64,000 nt of DNA from positions 1,640,722-1,704,721 of the forward strand of contig BCKQ01000001.1 of NCBI GenBank assembly GCA_001600695.1, read 5' to 3'. The notes beneath the pieces were generated by a model. The model was given only the letters and a program-made list of their open reading frames with translations. It had not been told where the DNA came from and made no database searches. This document shows positions 20,159 through 32,315 of this stretch, one piece after another. How positions within the stretch are numbered: the first letter of the stretch is position 1; each line of letters begins with the position of its first letter. This stretch comes from Ascoidea asiatica (Eukaryota; Ascomycota; Saccharomycetes; Ascoideales; Ascoideaceae). A program made the position numbers and the translations under genes.

Positions 20159-21431
20159 TATGATATTGATTATGTGATTAAAAAGTTATTCTAGACTGAA
20201 TTTGAATAGAAATTTTGATTTTATTATTATTAATTTATTATGAAAATAGGCTAAATAAAAAGATTAGTAAAAATTATCCAATTTATCTAAGATATATATA
20301 TATATCAAACTAACTATTATATGATTATTACTTGATTAGTTCTCCTTCTATTAAAGATAATTTGAAATGTAATGATGAATAAGATTAAAATTAAAATTTA
20401 TTTCTTAGTTGAATAAGGATAAATTTCTTTTTGATTATGATTATGATTATGATTATGGTTGTAATTGTAATTGTTATTGTAATTGAATAACGACTTGATT
20501 ATATTTTATATTTTTCAATGTTACATACATACCTTCTTACATTATTCAGCTGCTTACGTAACACACGGAAACTGCTGAGAAACACACAAAAAACAACAAA
20601 CCACGGAAAATACACGTGATACTCATATCCTTGCCATTCCATTACACGGCCGGTTTTAAATGAACCGCGTAAACAGTGTGCCGTAACACATCTAAATTTA
20701 TTGTTTATCCATGGTTGAAATCCGCATTTACTCACACGGTTCCATTTTGGGACAAAAGTAAACACGGATCTCACGCACTTCCATTTCACTGCCATTTTTG
20801 TTTTGTTTTTTTTATTTGTTTTAGTAAGTTTTGAGACTAAATTTTGCTGATTGAATTCATGAACATTAAAAACTGATGAAGAGGATCAAAAATAAATATT
20901 TATTTATTTATTTATTTATCACATCTCTCTAAATCACAATAACTTATTAATATATAAGAACTAAACTATTTATTGGCAGGTTTTTGAATATAAATGTTTC
21001 ACTAAACCTCCAAAGAACTTTCTTTCATACCATCAAATCAATAAGGAATACATTTCAATATAAAATCAAAAACAAACAACTGCTGTCAATATAATATAAT
21101 ATATAATATATAATATAGTCCTTAAATCATTAAATCATAAAGGAACAGAAGTATCTTAAGAGAACCTCTGAGATTATTAATTATTCTGATACACTGATTC
21201 ATTAAAATTTTAAATATTCTATTTTTTTTATAATACCATTCATTCACTTCATTTTTTTTTTTTTTCAAATTAAGTTTCTTCAATTCAATAGTGTATAATA
21301 ATAACATAAATATAATATTTCAATCATTTTATATCATTTTTTCAATTACAGCATATACCCATTTCCAAGTTATTATTCATTAATTTATTCACTTTTTTTT
21401 CATATATTATTAAATTATTAACTTTTAAAAA
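20159..21431. promoter_or_regulatory. Divergent MOT2/kinesin promoter region with GC-rich block
   Basis: This 1.27-kb spacer has a GC-richer block at about 20550-20785. It holds TTACGTAA (20554-20561), CACGTG (20613-20618), a palindromic CGG-N11-CCG (20651-20667) and five (A/C)CACGG hexamers (about 20563, 20601, 20644, 20734 and 20762). Outside the block it is AT-rich with TTTA repeats (about 20895-20920) and TATAA runs (about 21090-21118). The open frame at 20499-20795 (minus) overlaps the GC block and looks non-coding. Confidence 0.5.
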
Positions 21432-21554
21432 ATGTCAATAAATTCTATTCAAACTTATTTAAGATTAAAACCATATTATGGAATTGAAGATTCAAAACAT
21501 CAATTTTCAAATATTCAAATTTTAAAAACTGATCCAAATCAAATTCAAATATTA

Positions 21555-21599
<45 letters not shown>

Positions 21600-24500
21600 T
21601 TAAATTCAAATAATGATTTAAATTTTTGTAAATTTAATAAAATATTTAATAAAGATTCAATAAATTTTAATATTTTTAAAAATTTAATATTAAATAATTT
21701 AATTGAAAAAAATTTAATTCAAAATCAAATTGATTCTTTATTTTTCAATTTAGGTCCTTCAAATTCTGGTAAATCTTATACAATTATTGGTAATGATTCT
21801 GAACCTGGTTTAATTTTTTATTCTTTAAATCATTTAATTAATTTAACTAAAAAATTAAATATTTATAATGATAATAAAAATGAAAATAAAAATGATTATT
21901 TATTTAATAAATTAAAAGAATTTTATAAACATGATGATTTATTTATTAATTCAAATCAAATTTTTAATAAAAATGATATAAAAGAAAAAGAACTAAAAGA
22001 AATTAAACAAATTAAAGAAATTAAAAAAAATTTAAATTCAAATGAATATAATCATCCATTTTATGGAATTTCAATAAATATATTTGAATTATATAATGAT
22101 ACAATTATTGATCTTTTAAATCAAAATAATCTTATAAATTCTTTAAATCTTAAAAAAAATTTAAATTCAAAAATTTCTAAAAATTCAAATTTTGATATAA
22201 TTAAAGATAAATATGATAGAAAATTAAAACCTTCAAATTTAATAACTTTATATTTATCAAATAATCATTTAAATTCAATTGAAATTTTTAAAAATTTAAT
22301 TTTTAATTCACTTAAATTTAGAAAATTAAATCATACAAAATTAAATTCAAATTCAAGTAGATCTCATTTATTTTTTATTTTAAATTTTCATTATTTTAAT
22401 CCAAATACTAATTTCTTAAAAACTTCAAAATTAACAATTTCAGATTTAGCTGGTATTGAAAGATCTTCAGCTGCTGAAACTTTTGGTAAATCAACTTTTA
22501 ATGAAGGTAATTTCACTAATCAATCTTTAAGTGAATTATCAAGAGTTTTAAATTATTTAAATTCAAATCCTGTTAATAACAACAATAATAATAATAATAA
22601 TAATTTAAATATTCATCTTGATAAATCAATTTTAAGATCAAATAAATTATCAAGATTATTATTAACTGATGTTATAGATTCAAGAAATATTTCAATTTTA
22701 ATAAATTTAGATCCATTTGGTGATTTAAATACAATTTACTCAACTTTAAGAATTATAAAACCAATTCCAAAATTAAATTTAAAAGCAAAAATAAAAAATA
22801 AAGAAATTGAAAAAAATTTAATTAATATTAATGATTCTAATAATAATAGTAATAATAACGAAATAAATAATCTGAATAATTCAAATACTTCAATACTTAT
22901 TGATCAAATTAATGAATTAAAATCAAATTTACAAAACATTTCTGATTATTTACCAGAATTAGAATATAAAGTAAGACAAGAAGTTTCAATTGAATATGAA
23001 AATTTAATTAAAAGAATTGAAGATAAATATTTTATGTCAAAAAGAAAAAATTATAGTGATAATGAATTATTTATGGATAAAAAATTAGATTTATTAACTG
23101 ATGATTACAATTCAAAATTAAAAAATCTTGAGTTAGATAATCTAGATTTACTTGAAGAAAATTCTAAAATTAAATTAAATTTTGATAAATTAAATAAAAA
23201 ATTTGAGGCTTCAATGATTGAAAATAAAAATTTAAAAATTCAATTAGTTAGAAATACTAAAAATAAAAGTTTAATTAAAAGTTCATTTAAAAATTTAAAT
23301 TATACAAATAATAATTCTCAACAAGGTTCAATATCCTATATTAAAAATAATGAAGTTATTGATGTTTATAATACTGGTGTTTCACAATCAGTTATTATTG
23401 AAAGTACTTCAATAAGTGGTGAAATAAATAATGATTTAATTAAAGATATTGATGGAGATACAAATATGAATGGAAATTTAAAAAGTCTTCATAATATTGA
23501 TGCCAATGAAATGATTGGTTCAACTTCTTATGATATACAGCTTCCAAAAGATTCTCGAATGGAATCAGAAATTGAAAATAATGAACATAGTATAATTATT
23601 CCTGATTCTACAAGAAATGATATCTATCCTGAAGATGATGAGAAAGACGAGGAAGAAAAAGAAGAAGAAGAGAAAAAGGAAACTTATAATAGTGACCTTG
23701 ATAATTCCATAGATTCAAATTCTGCTAAAATGGATGAAAAGGATGATATTTCAATCAATCCCAAAAAGAATGATACAATTCAGAAAACTGATAAAGAAGA
23801 AAAAAAAAGTAATAAGAAAAAGAATGATAAACCAAATGAAGAAGAAAATTCGGAAAAAGAAGCTAATTCTGATTCCAATGAAGATTCCAATGAAGATTCT
23901 AATGAAGTTTCTAATGAAGATTCTGAAGTTGATTCCGAAATTGAAGAAAAGAAAAAATATAAAAGAAAAAAAGAAAAAGAAATCGAAGAAATGAAAAAAA
24001 AACTAGAAGAACGAGATTATTCTATGATTGATTCAAGTCTGGGAGAGGAAAGTAATAATGATGATTTTCCAAAAAGAAGAGCTCCTAGACGAGCAAAAAG
24101 ATTAGCCCGAAAGAGAATTGATTTAGAAAGTCAAATTGAAAATCAATCTTCAAGTGAAGAACTCAGTGAAGATGAAGAAGAAGATAATGAGGATAATGAT
24201 GATGACAATAGTGAGAATAGTGAAGAGGATGATGATGAAGAAGGTGATGATGATAATGAAAATAAGAATGATAGTGGTGAAGAAAGTGATTCAAATGAAA
24301 TTGATAGTGAAAAAAAGAAGAATATAAAAAAAGATAATGAAAATGACAGTATAGAAATAATTGAAACTAAAAAATTGAACAAAAAAAAGGAAATTAAAGA
24401 TAAAGTATCAATTAAAGAAAATGAAAAAAAGAATAAAGAATTGAATAAAATTGAAAATGAGAATGAAAATAATGAAGATAGTGAAAGTGATAGTGATAGT

Positions 24501-25676
24501 GAAGGTGAAAATAAATTTAGCGATGCGAAAAGCAATAATGACAGTGATAATGAGATTGAAATTGAAAAAGAAAAGGAAAATGAAGACGATCTTGATAGTG
24601 ATAGTGATAACGATAATGAAGATTCTAGTGAAAATGAAAGTGAAGATGATAATGAAGATAATCAAATGAAAATCAAAACTAAAGGTAAAAGTAAGAATCA
24701 AAAAAGGAAAAGTGAAGAAGAGTTATTTGAAAATGAGAATAAAAGACGAAAAAGTTCAACAAATTCTATAAGAGACAAAGACAAAGACAAAGACAAAGAT
24801 GAAGAAAAAAATAAAAAAGGAAATAAAAGTAAAAATGGAAATGGAAAAAAAAAATCAAAAGAAAAAAGAAAAGCATTTATTTCATATGGTCATTATAGTG
24901 AAAGTGATTATGAACCAAGTGATTATGTACCAAGTGGTAGTGAAGATAGTGATAGTGAATTATATTATGAAAAAAGAAGAAGAAATAGAAAAACTCAAAG
25001 AAAAAGAACAATTGAAAATAATACTGATAAAGATAAAATAAAAGATGAAGAAAAAAAAGATGAAAAGGATAAAATTAAAGAAATAAATATTAAAAGTAAT
25101 AAAAGTACAATAAAAGGATTAAGAAGTAATAGAAATGGAAATAAAAGGAAATTTGAGAATTTAAGTCCTAAAAAGAAAGAAGAAGCAATTCTTAGGAAAA
25201 ATATTTATGCAGATAATGAAATTGAAGTTCCTATATTAACACCATTAAAGTTTGATATAAGTAATATAATTGATGAAAATGAAGATAGTTTAGATTCAAA
25301 AGATTTTAAAGAGAAATTGAATGGTAATAATAATAATAATAATAATATTAACTATAATGAAAGTTTAAAAGAGAAATTGAAAAGTAATCTTAGAGAAAGT
25401 TCAAAAGAAATTGACTATTATTCTACACCTATAAGTAAAACGAGTAAGAATATTTTAGATAAGGATAAAGATAAAGATAAAGATAAAGATAAAGATAGAG
25501 ATAAAGAAAAAGATAAATATAAAGAAGATATAAGTAAGATAATTGGAGAAACAATTTCTATGAAAGTTGTTAAAAGTATAAGTAAAATTGGAAGAAAGAC
25601 AATGTCATCAAAAAAGAAAAGAATTTTAAAACCTAGAAAGATATTCATTGATGAAGAGAATGGATCTTTTAATTAG
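21432..25676 (+). CDS. Divergent kinesin motor with a long acidic tail
   Basis: A 1414-residue protein. The N-terminal motor (about residues 1-460) keeps the nucleotide-binding signatures: P-loop GPSNSGKSYTIIG (about 111-123, Ser in place of the usual Thr after GK), switch I NSNSSRSHLFF, switch II DLAGIERSS, and an NQSLSELSRVLNYL block after it, with DKSILRSNKLSRLLLTDVID before the end of the motor. Asn-rich insertions interrupt surface loops. A coiled coil follows (about 485-620). From about residue 730 to the end the protein is Ser/Asp/Glu/Lys-rich low complexity with a basic patch (KRRAPRRAKRLARKRI) and a YEPSDYVPSGSEDSDSE element. Microtubule motor activity is likely from the motifs. The loop style reminds me of kinesin-6 or an orphan kinesin, but the subfamily is unresolved, and the tail looks more like a chromatin or nucleolar protein. 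Confidence 0.85.
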
Positions 25677-25804
25677 CATATTAATTTTTTTAATTTTGTA
25701 CAATAGAATTTTTTTTTTCATTTAATTATTATTTAATTATTTATTATTATATACTGTATATATAAAATGTTTTTAGTATACTTTATTAGTTTATTACTTT
25801 ATTA

Positions 25805-26263
25805 TTATACCAGTCTTCTATCACTCATATAACGAATAATTGGACCTAAACCAGTGATGGCAATAGTTTTATCAAACCAAGCTAATAATATACCACCATG
25901 AATTTGACCATTTGAAATTGACATTGATTTATAAAGATATTTAATTAAAATATCTTGTTGATCAATTGATAAATTTTTAATTAAATTTGAAATTTGATTT
26001 TGTTTAATTGAAGTTAAAATTTCTAAAATTAAATTAAAATAAATTAATTTTGTTTCTTCATTACTATTATAAGGTGGATTAATTAATGATAAATTTAAAC
26101 ATTCTTGAAAATTACCATTTGATAAATAATTTTTAATTTTTATTGATCTTGATTTAATTTCTTCAATTGATATAAATGGTGTATCATTTATAATTAAATC
26201 TTTATCAGATAATGAATTTTCTGGATCTAAAGCATCAATATCTATTCTTCTCCAATCTTCCAT
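25805..26263 (-). CDS. ARC15: Arc15/ARPC5, Arp2/3 complex subunit
   Basis: A 152-residue protein matching the p16/ARPC5 family (yeast Arc15 is 154 aa). It begins MEDWRRIDIDALDPENSLSD, where the WR.IDID motif is the hallmark N-terminus that wraps ARPC2/ARPC4. A helical body follows, with DQQDILIKYLYKSM, then the conserved C-terminal block HGGILLAWFDKTIAITGLGPIIRYMSDRRLV. Arp2/3 nucleates branched actin in endocytic patches, the same process served by PAN1 at the left edge. Convergent with the kinesin gene (128 bases) and divergent from IDH2. Confidence 0.95.
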   Translation of the reverse strand: MEDWRRIDIDALDPENSLSDKDLIINDTPFISIEEIKSRSIKIKNYLSNGNFQECLNLSLINPPYNSNEETKLIYFNLILEILTSIKQNQISNLIKNLSIDQQDILIKYLYKSMSISNGQIHGGILLAWFDKTIAITGLGPIIRYMSDRRLV

Positions 26264-26414
26264 TTTGAAAATTATTATTAAGTTTTATAATATAATTGAT
26301 TATAACTCAGTATATTTATCTATATCTTTATATCTTTGTATATAAATATATATTGATGTTGAAATACTACATATATCACCAGATTCAAAAGCAACAACTT
26401 CTTCTTCTTCCTCT

Positions 26415-26446
<32 letters not shown>

Positions 26447-27439
26447 TTCTTCTTTTCATTTCGTGTTGTCTCTGACAGACGTTTTACAGACGTTCATCGG
26501 TCGTTGGACTGTCAACAAGCTCGAAAACCAGCACGGTGGATCCCAAAACACTCCTTTTAGGGGATCCGTCCGGAAAGAGAAATAACCAAAAAGGCCTGGT
26601 GCAGGACAGTTAGAGAAAAGGCCTGGAATAAGAAACTCCTCATAACTGGGCTCACGCATAAATATTTTGCAAAACAGCGCTTGTGACCTGCTTTGCGCTA
26701 AACCCATCACCACGGTTCTACATCAACCCACATCGGGCTGCTTTTTTTATCCCGCAGCCGAGAGCGCTTTTCCCACTGCCAGCGCTCAAAAGACGCCGCT
26801 TGTTCGACTTCGGCTTTCGGTCTTGTCTCTAATCAAGCTCTAATCAAGCTCTGTCAAACTGCTGCTTACATAATCCCCAGTTTAGCTCATTCAACAGTGG
26901 ATAAACAGTGGATAAACTGTGCACCTTTTTATCCTCGTCTCTTCAACAGACCTGAGAAATTAACGTTAACTGTGCGAACTTTGCAGTGATTTCCTTTTCG
27001 ACTTTCCATTTCAATTCGCTTCCACTTCAATTCATTCATCATAATTTTAATTTCTCAAAAAAATATTAACATCTCAAAGACAAATAACAAATAAAATAAA
27101 TAAAATAATTTTTGTAAATTAGTCTCACTCACCTCTTGATTTTGATTCTTGATTCTTTTCTTAATTTATCTTTATCTTTAAATTTAAATTTAAATAAGTA
27201 TATATTAATACAATCAACTCCTGGTAATCTTTGTTAATTTGATACTTTTTTCAATTTTTCCATAATCTTATATATATTTCTTTTCTTTAATCTTCCTTTA
27301 AACCAATATTTTTTTTTTTATTTTCATTGAATATTTCATTCATCCAATAAAAAATAATAGATCATAGACAAATAAATTAATTATAAATTAACATTGTATT
27401 TTATATTCATATTCAATTTTTAATCATAATCATAAAAAG
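26264..27439. promoter_or_regulatory. ARC15/IDH2 divergent promoter with GC-rich island
   Basis: A 1.18-kb spacer. A CTT/CTTCC repeat (about 26397-26455) lies next to a GC-rich island (about 26455-26990), followed by an AT- and pyrimidine-rich stretch up to the IDH2 start. The island contains direct repeats such as CAGTGGATAAACAGTGGATAA (26896 onward) and GCTCTAATCAAGCTCT. The frame at 26456-26713 (minus) lies inside the island and matches nothing I know. Confidence 0.5.
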
Positions 27440-28537
27440 ATGTCCTCATTTGTAACAAAGAATTTTTTAAAGAATGCTTCAAGAAGTTATGCAACTTCAG
27501 TTGCAAAATTTAATGGTACAAAAAATAAAGATGGTAAATATTTAGTTACTTTAATTGAAGGTGATGGTATAGGTATTGAAATTTCAAAAGCTGTTAAAAA
27601 AATTTATTCTGCTGCAAATGTACCAATTGATTGGGAACCTGTTGATGTAACTCCATTATTAATTAATGGTAAAACAACTTTACCAAAAGAAAGTATTGAA
27701 AGTGTATTTAAAAATAAAGTTGCTTTAAAAGGTCCNTTAGCAACTCCAATTGGTAAAGGTCATGTTTCTTTAAATTTAACTTTNAGAAGAACTTTTAATT
27801 TATTTGCAAATGTTAGACCTTGTAAATCTGTTANNGGTTATAAAACTCCATATGATAATGTTGATACTGTTTTAATTAGAGAAAATACTGAAGGTGAATA
27901 TTCTGGTATTGAACATACTATTGTACCTGGTGTTGTACAATCAATTAAATTAATTACAAAACCTGCTTCTGAAAGAGTTATAAAATATGCTTTTGAATAT
28001 GCAAAATCAATTAATAAACCTCATATTTTAGTTGTTCATAAAGCTTCAATTATGAAATTATCTGATGGTTTATTTGTTCAAACTGCAAAAGAAATTGCAA
28101 AAAATTATCCAGAAATTACTTTAGATTTTGAATTAATTGATAATACTTGTCTTAAATTAGTTACTGATCCAACTCAATATTCAAATGTTGTCATGGTAAT
28201 GCCAAATTTATATGGTGATATTATGTCTGATTTATCTTCTGGTTTAATTGGTGGTTTAGGTTTAACACCTTCTGGTAATATGGGTGATAATGTTTCTATT
28301 TTTGAAGCTGTTCATGGTTCTGCTCCTGATATAGCTGGTAAAAATATGGCTAATCCAACTGCTTTATTATTATCTTCTTGTATGATGTTAAGACATATGT
28401 CTTTAGATCCATTTGCTGATAAAATTGAAAATGCTGTATTAAAAACAATTGCTTCTGGTCCTGAAAATAGAACTAAAGATCTTAAAGGTAAAGCTGGTAC
28501 TGATTATTTTACTCAAAAGATTATTGAAAACTTATAA
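27440..28537 (+). CDS. IDH2: Idh2, catalytic subunit of mitochondrial NAD-isocitrate dehydrogenase
   Basis: A 365-residue TCA-cycle enzyme converting isocitrate to 2-oxoglutarate in the mitochondrial matrix, working as a hetero-octamer with Idh1. A basic, Ser/Arg-rich N-terminus (about residues 1-20, [14 protein letters not shown]) looks like a cleavable presequence. It is Idh2 rather than Idh1 because of [26 protein letters not shown] (catalytic-type loop), [45 protein letters not shown] and SGPENRT, all of which track yeast Idh2; Idh1 has a degenerate site. Four ambiguous bases (27736, 27784, 27834-27835) fall in conserved codons, so up to three residues are unread; the frame is intact. Intronless. 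Confidence 0.96.
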   Translation: MSSFVTKNFLKNASRSYATSVAKFNGTKNKDGKYLVTLIEGDGIGIEISKAVKKIYSAANVPIDWEPVDVTPLLINGKTTLPKESIESVFKNKVALKGXLATPIGKGHVSLNLTXRRTFNLFANVRPCKSVXGYKTPYDNVDTVLIRENTEGEYSGIEHTIVPGVVQSIKLITKPASERVIKYAFEYAKSINKPHILVVHKASIMKLSDGLFVQTAKEIAKNYPEITLDFELIDNTCLKLVTDPTQYSNVVMVMPNLYGDIMSDLSSGLIGGLGLTPSGNMGDNVSIFEAVHGSAPDIAGKNMANPTALLLSSCMMLRHMSLDPFADKIENAVLKTIASGPENRTKDLKGKAGTDYFTQKIIENL

Positions 28538-28886
28538 TCTTCTAAATTAATTTCAATCATTTAAATCTTACTTCTCATTTATCTATCTCTTTATTTAATA
28601 ATTTATCTTATGTCTTAATAAATATTAATATTCAAAAATTAAACTCGGAAAAGAATTAAAACACGGCCCGCTACCGGATCCAGCACCACCGACGGATACA
28701 ACTCACTTTTCTATCCGCTTTCGCATTTTTTGTATATTTTTCGGATTATTCAAAGCAAACAGCAATTGAAATAAACAATTGAATTAAACAATTGAATAAT
28801 AAATAATGAAGTAATAAATAATGAAGTAATAAAGTAATAAAGTAATAAATATAATCAATCAATTAATTAAATACTGTTAATCACCA
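28538..28886 (+). promoter_or_regulatory. Spacer between IDH2 and the zinc-cluster gene
   Basis: A 349-base region. A short GC-rich patch (about 28655-28735) contains ACACGG and CCGCTACCGG, both rich in CGG triplets of the kind bound by zinc-cluster proteins. AATAAAGTA-like repeats lie near 28795-28850, just before the start codon. Confidence 0.4.
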
Positions 28887-31302
28887 ATGGAATCAAGGAA
28901 TTCAAGTAACTTCAAAAGAAAAAGAGTATCAAAAGCTTGTCAAAGTTGTAGATCAAGAAAGATTAAATGTAATGGTTTAAATCCATGTAATAATTGTAAT
29001 CATTATAATGTTAATTGCCAATATTCTGAAAAATTAGATTATAAAAAATTACTTAATAATAATATCAATAACTTTAATGATAATAATGATAATAATATCA
29101 GTAATACTAATTTAAATCAAATTTTAAATAGATTACAATTACTTGAAAATATTTCAAATTTATTCTTAATTAATGATAATTCAATCAAAATTGATCAAAA
29201 AACTAATTTATTAGAATCTTTGAAAAAAAACATATCTTTAAATAAAAATGAAAATATTATTAAAGATTTAAATGAATCAAATACTGCAAAAATTGATAAT
29301 AATAATTCAAATTTAGTTACTCAACTTATAAATGATTCAATTGATAAATCAAATAATATATATAATAATTCAATTAAATCATTTGAAAAATCAATTGATA
29401 ACTCAATCGATAACTCACTTGAAAACTCAGTTGATAACTCAGTTGATAACTCAGTCAATAACTCATTAATAGATTTAAATAAAAATATTCAAATTCCAAA
29501 TTATAATATTTCAAAGATTTTAAATAATAATAATGAACATTCAAATTCAAATTCAAATAATTTTCCTAAATCAAAAAGTATCTTTAAAACTACTTACCCT
29601 TTTAATCAAATGTTTTCATTACTTTCTCCATCCGGTTTAGCTTGGTTAGAAAATTCTTTATCTAATATCAATAATAATAATAATAATAAATTAGATAAAA
29701 ATAAATTATATAATATAAAATTTAATCCAATTAAATCTCTTAAAAGAATTGATAGTCATATAAAACAACATAGTCTATTTGAATCTAAATTATGGATTGA
29801 ATCAGTTTCAAATAAAAATATTCATCCAATTCCAAATATAAATTTAGTTAAATTAATCTTAGATATAATTTTTAAAATTAATTATCCTGTAACTTTAACA
29901 AGTCAAAAAGAAATCTTAAATATTTTTGAAAATTATTTTATTTTTATAAATCCAAAAAATTTATTAAATAAAAATAATTCAAAATTAAGTTTCGCAGATT
30001 TTTTAATAATGAATTGTGTACTTTCTTTTGGTTGTTCATTATTAAATCAATTAAAAAATTTGAATAAAAATATACCAAATGATATTATTGATTTTAAAGA
30101 TTTATCTTTAAAATATTATATAAATTCAATATATTATTTTCAAAAAATTTCAATTATTGGTGATGGAATTAAAGCAATTAAAGGTATATTATTATTATTT
30201 TTTCTAGGTGAAGGTTTTTATACAACTGGTGCAAATTCATTATTAATTTCAACTGCAATTCGATTAGCTCAAAGATTATCATGTCATAGAAAAGAAAGTT
30301 ATATGATAATTCAAGATGAAAATGAAATTAAAGAAAGAAAAAATCTTTGGAGAATTTTATATTATCTTGATAATTCAATGAGAATGGCAAAATGTCAAAT
30401 AATTAATGAAATTGATAATTCTTCAATAAATGAATTTGAAATTATAATTTCTGAAGATAAAAAAAATAAATTTAATAAAGTTGAAGAACTTGAAATTTTA
30501 TATTTAAATAATAAAGTTGAATTTAAAAATTACTTGGAAACTTTCTCAAAATTAAATTTATTATCATTTATTAAAGTTATAAATTTTTCAAGAATGAAAT
30601 TAGCAATTTTAAATTCAAAAATTTATAATTTAGTTTTAAGTGCAACTGGTGCAAATAGTGAATATACTTTTAAGAATGGTGGTATAATAATAATAATTAA
30701 AAAATTAAATAAAGAATTAGAAGATTGGAATGATGGACTAATTGAATGTTGTAAAATTTCAAATATTGATAATCTTAAAATTCAATTAAAAGAAAATTAT
30801 AATATAAATTTAAATAATGAAATTTTTCAAGAGGAACCTTGTAATTTAATTGAATTAAGATTAGTATATTTTCATAGTATGATAATTTTGAATAAATCAT
30901 CATTAAAAATTCCATGGTATTCAATTGAAACTCAAAATAAAAAAAATGAAAATGATATAATTCAAAAAGAATTTTATTTAAATTGTTTAAAAAGTTCAAG
31001 AAATATAATAAACTTATCATCATTAATTTTATTTGGAGATATAAAATATGAATTAAATTTTGTAAATTGGTGTTTTTTTTATTCAAGTATTGGATTTATG
31101 TGTCTTGTTAGTTTGGTTATGCAATTTCCAAAAAATAAAAAAATTGAAGAAGATTTATTATTACTTATAAATATTTCAGATAATTTTATTGAAAAATTAG
31201 TTAATGATAAACAAATTTTCAGAGATTATTATTTTAATTTATCAATTTCTATTAGAGAATTAACAAAAGTTGCTATTAAAGTTTATGAAATCAACCATTT
31301 CA

Positions 31303-31348
<46 letters not shown>

Positions 31349-32315
31349 TATTAATATTAATAATAATAATGATAATAATATTAATAAAAATAAGGATAAG
31401 TTAAAATTTAAAAAAAAAGTTGAAGAATATTTGAAAAATGATATAATAATTGAAAATACTATATTTAAAGAAATTAATGAGAAACAGAAGGAACTTGAAA
31501 ATGAAAATGAAAGTTTAAATAATGGTACCAATAATAATAATTTAAAAAAAAGTGTTCAAGAAGAAATGGGTGAAAAATATCTTAAAGAAGTTAAAGCAGA
31601 AGTTCATGAATTTTTATCATCAAAATCAAATGAGTTTCATAGTTTCAATGAAAACAAAAATATTGAAATAGAGAAAACGAATATAAATATGAATATGAAT
31701 AAGAATATAAATAATGAAAATCCAAATCCAAACCTAAATCTAAATCAAAATAGAAACAGAAAACAGGGTGAAAACTATACTAGTATTAATAGTGATATTA
31801 ATATGATAAATGACGTTGATAATATAGAGTTCCATATCAATCAAAATATAGGTAGCAATTTCAATCAAAATAACAATGAAAGTATCAATGAGAATATTAA
31901 CGGGAAAACAAATGTGAATATTCCTGTAAATAATAGTATGAATAATAGTAAAAATAATTCTATGAATAATTCTATGAATAATTCTATGAGTAATACTATG
32001 AATAATTCCATTAGTAATACTATGAATAATACTATGAATAATAGTATTAATGGTATTGGAACTAATACCTGGCCCAATACTTCAAATTTGACTGAAAACC
32101 TTAGTGAGAATATAAATAATTATAGTAATAATGATAATGATTTTGATCAAAGTGGGTATTTCAATCTTGATAGTATTCTTTTTGATAATATTGAATATCC
32201 AATTGGATACAGTTTTTATGATATTATGAATACAAATAATGAACTTACCAATAATCAATTAAATAATGAAAATCAATTTGAATTTGGAAATCCATGGAAT
32301 TTTACTTTCAATTGA
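28887..32315 (+). CDS. Zn2Cys6 (Gal4-type) transcription factor
   Basis: A 1142-residue regulator. The DNA-binding zinc cluster is at about residues 17-46 (ACQSCRSRKIKCNG, then CNNCNHYNVNCQY: Cys spacing 2-6-5-2-6), preceded by a basic KRKRVSK. A linker rich in Asn/Ser follows, with SxDNS repeats (about residues 170-195). A middle-homology/fungal_trans-type domain spans about 290-800, with the hallmark GEGFYTTGANSLLISTAIRLAQRLSCHR (given in two parts: GEGFYTTGANS and LLISTAIRLAQRL) and a WRILYYLD motif. The C-terminus is Asn-rich (MNNSMNN repeats) and ends FEFGNPWNFTFN, a possible hydrophobic activation patch. Such proteins bind CGG half-sites, often as dimers. I cannot match it to a named yeast factor, so the target pathway is unknown. 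Confidence 0.9.

Noticed and set aside
20499-20795. 98-codon minus-strand ORF between MOT2 and the kinesin gene
   Set aside because: It overlaps a motif-rich promoter block and no domain is recognisable. Treated as a shadow of composition.
26456-26713. 85-codon minus-strand ORF next to the CTT repeat
   Set aside because: It falls in the GC-rich ARC15/IDH2 promoter and has no protein family features.
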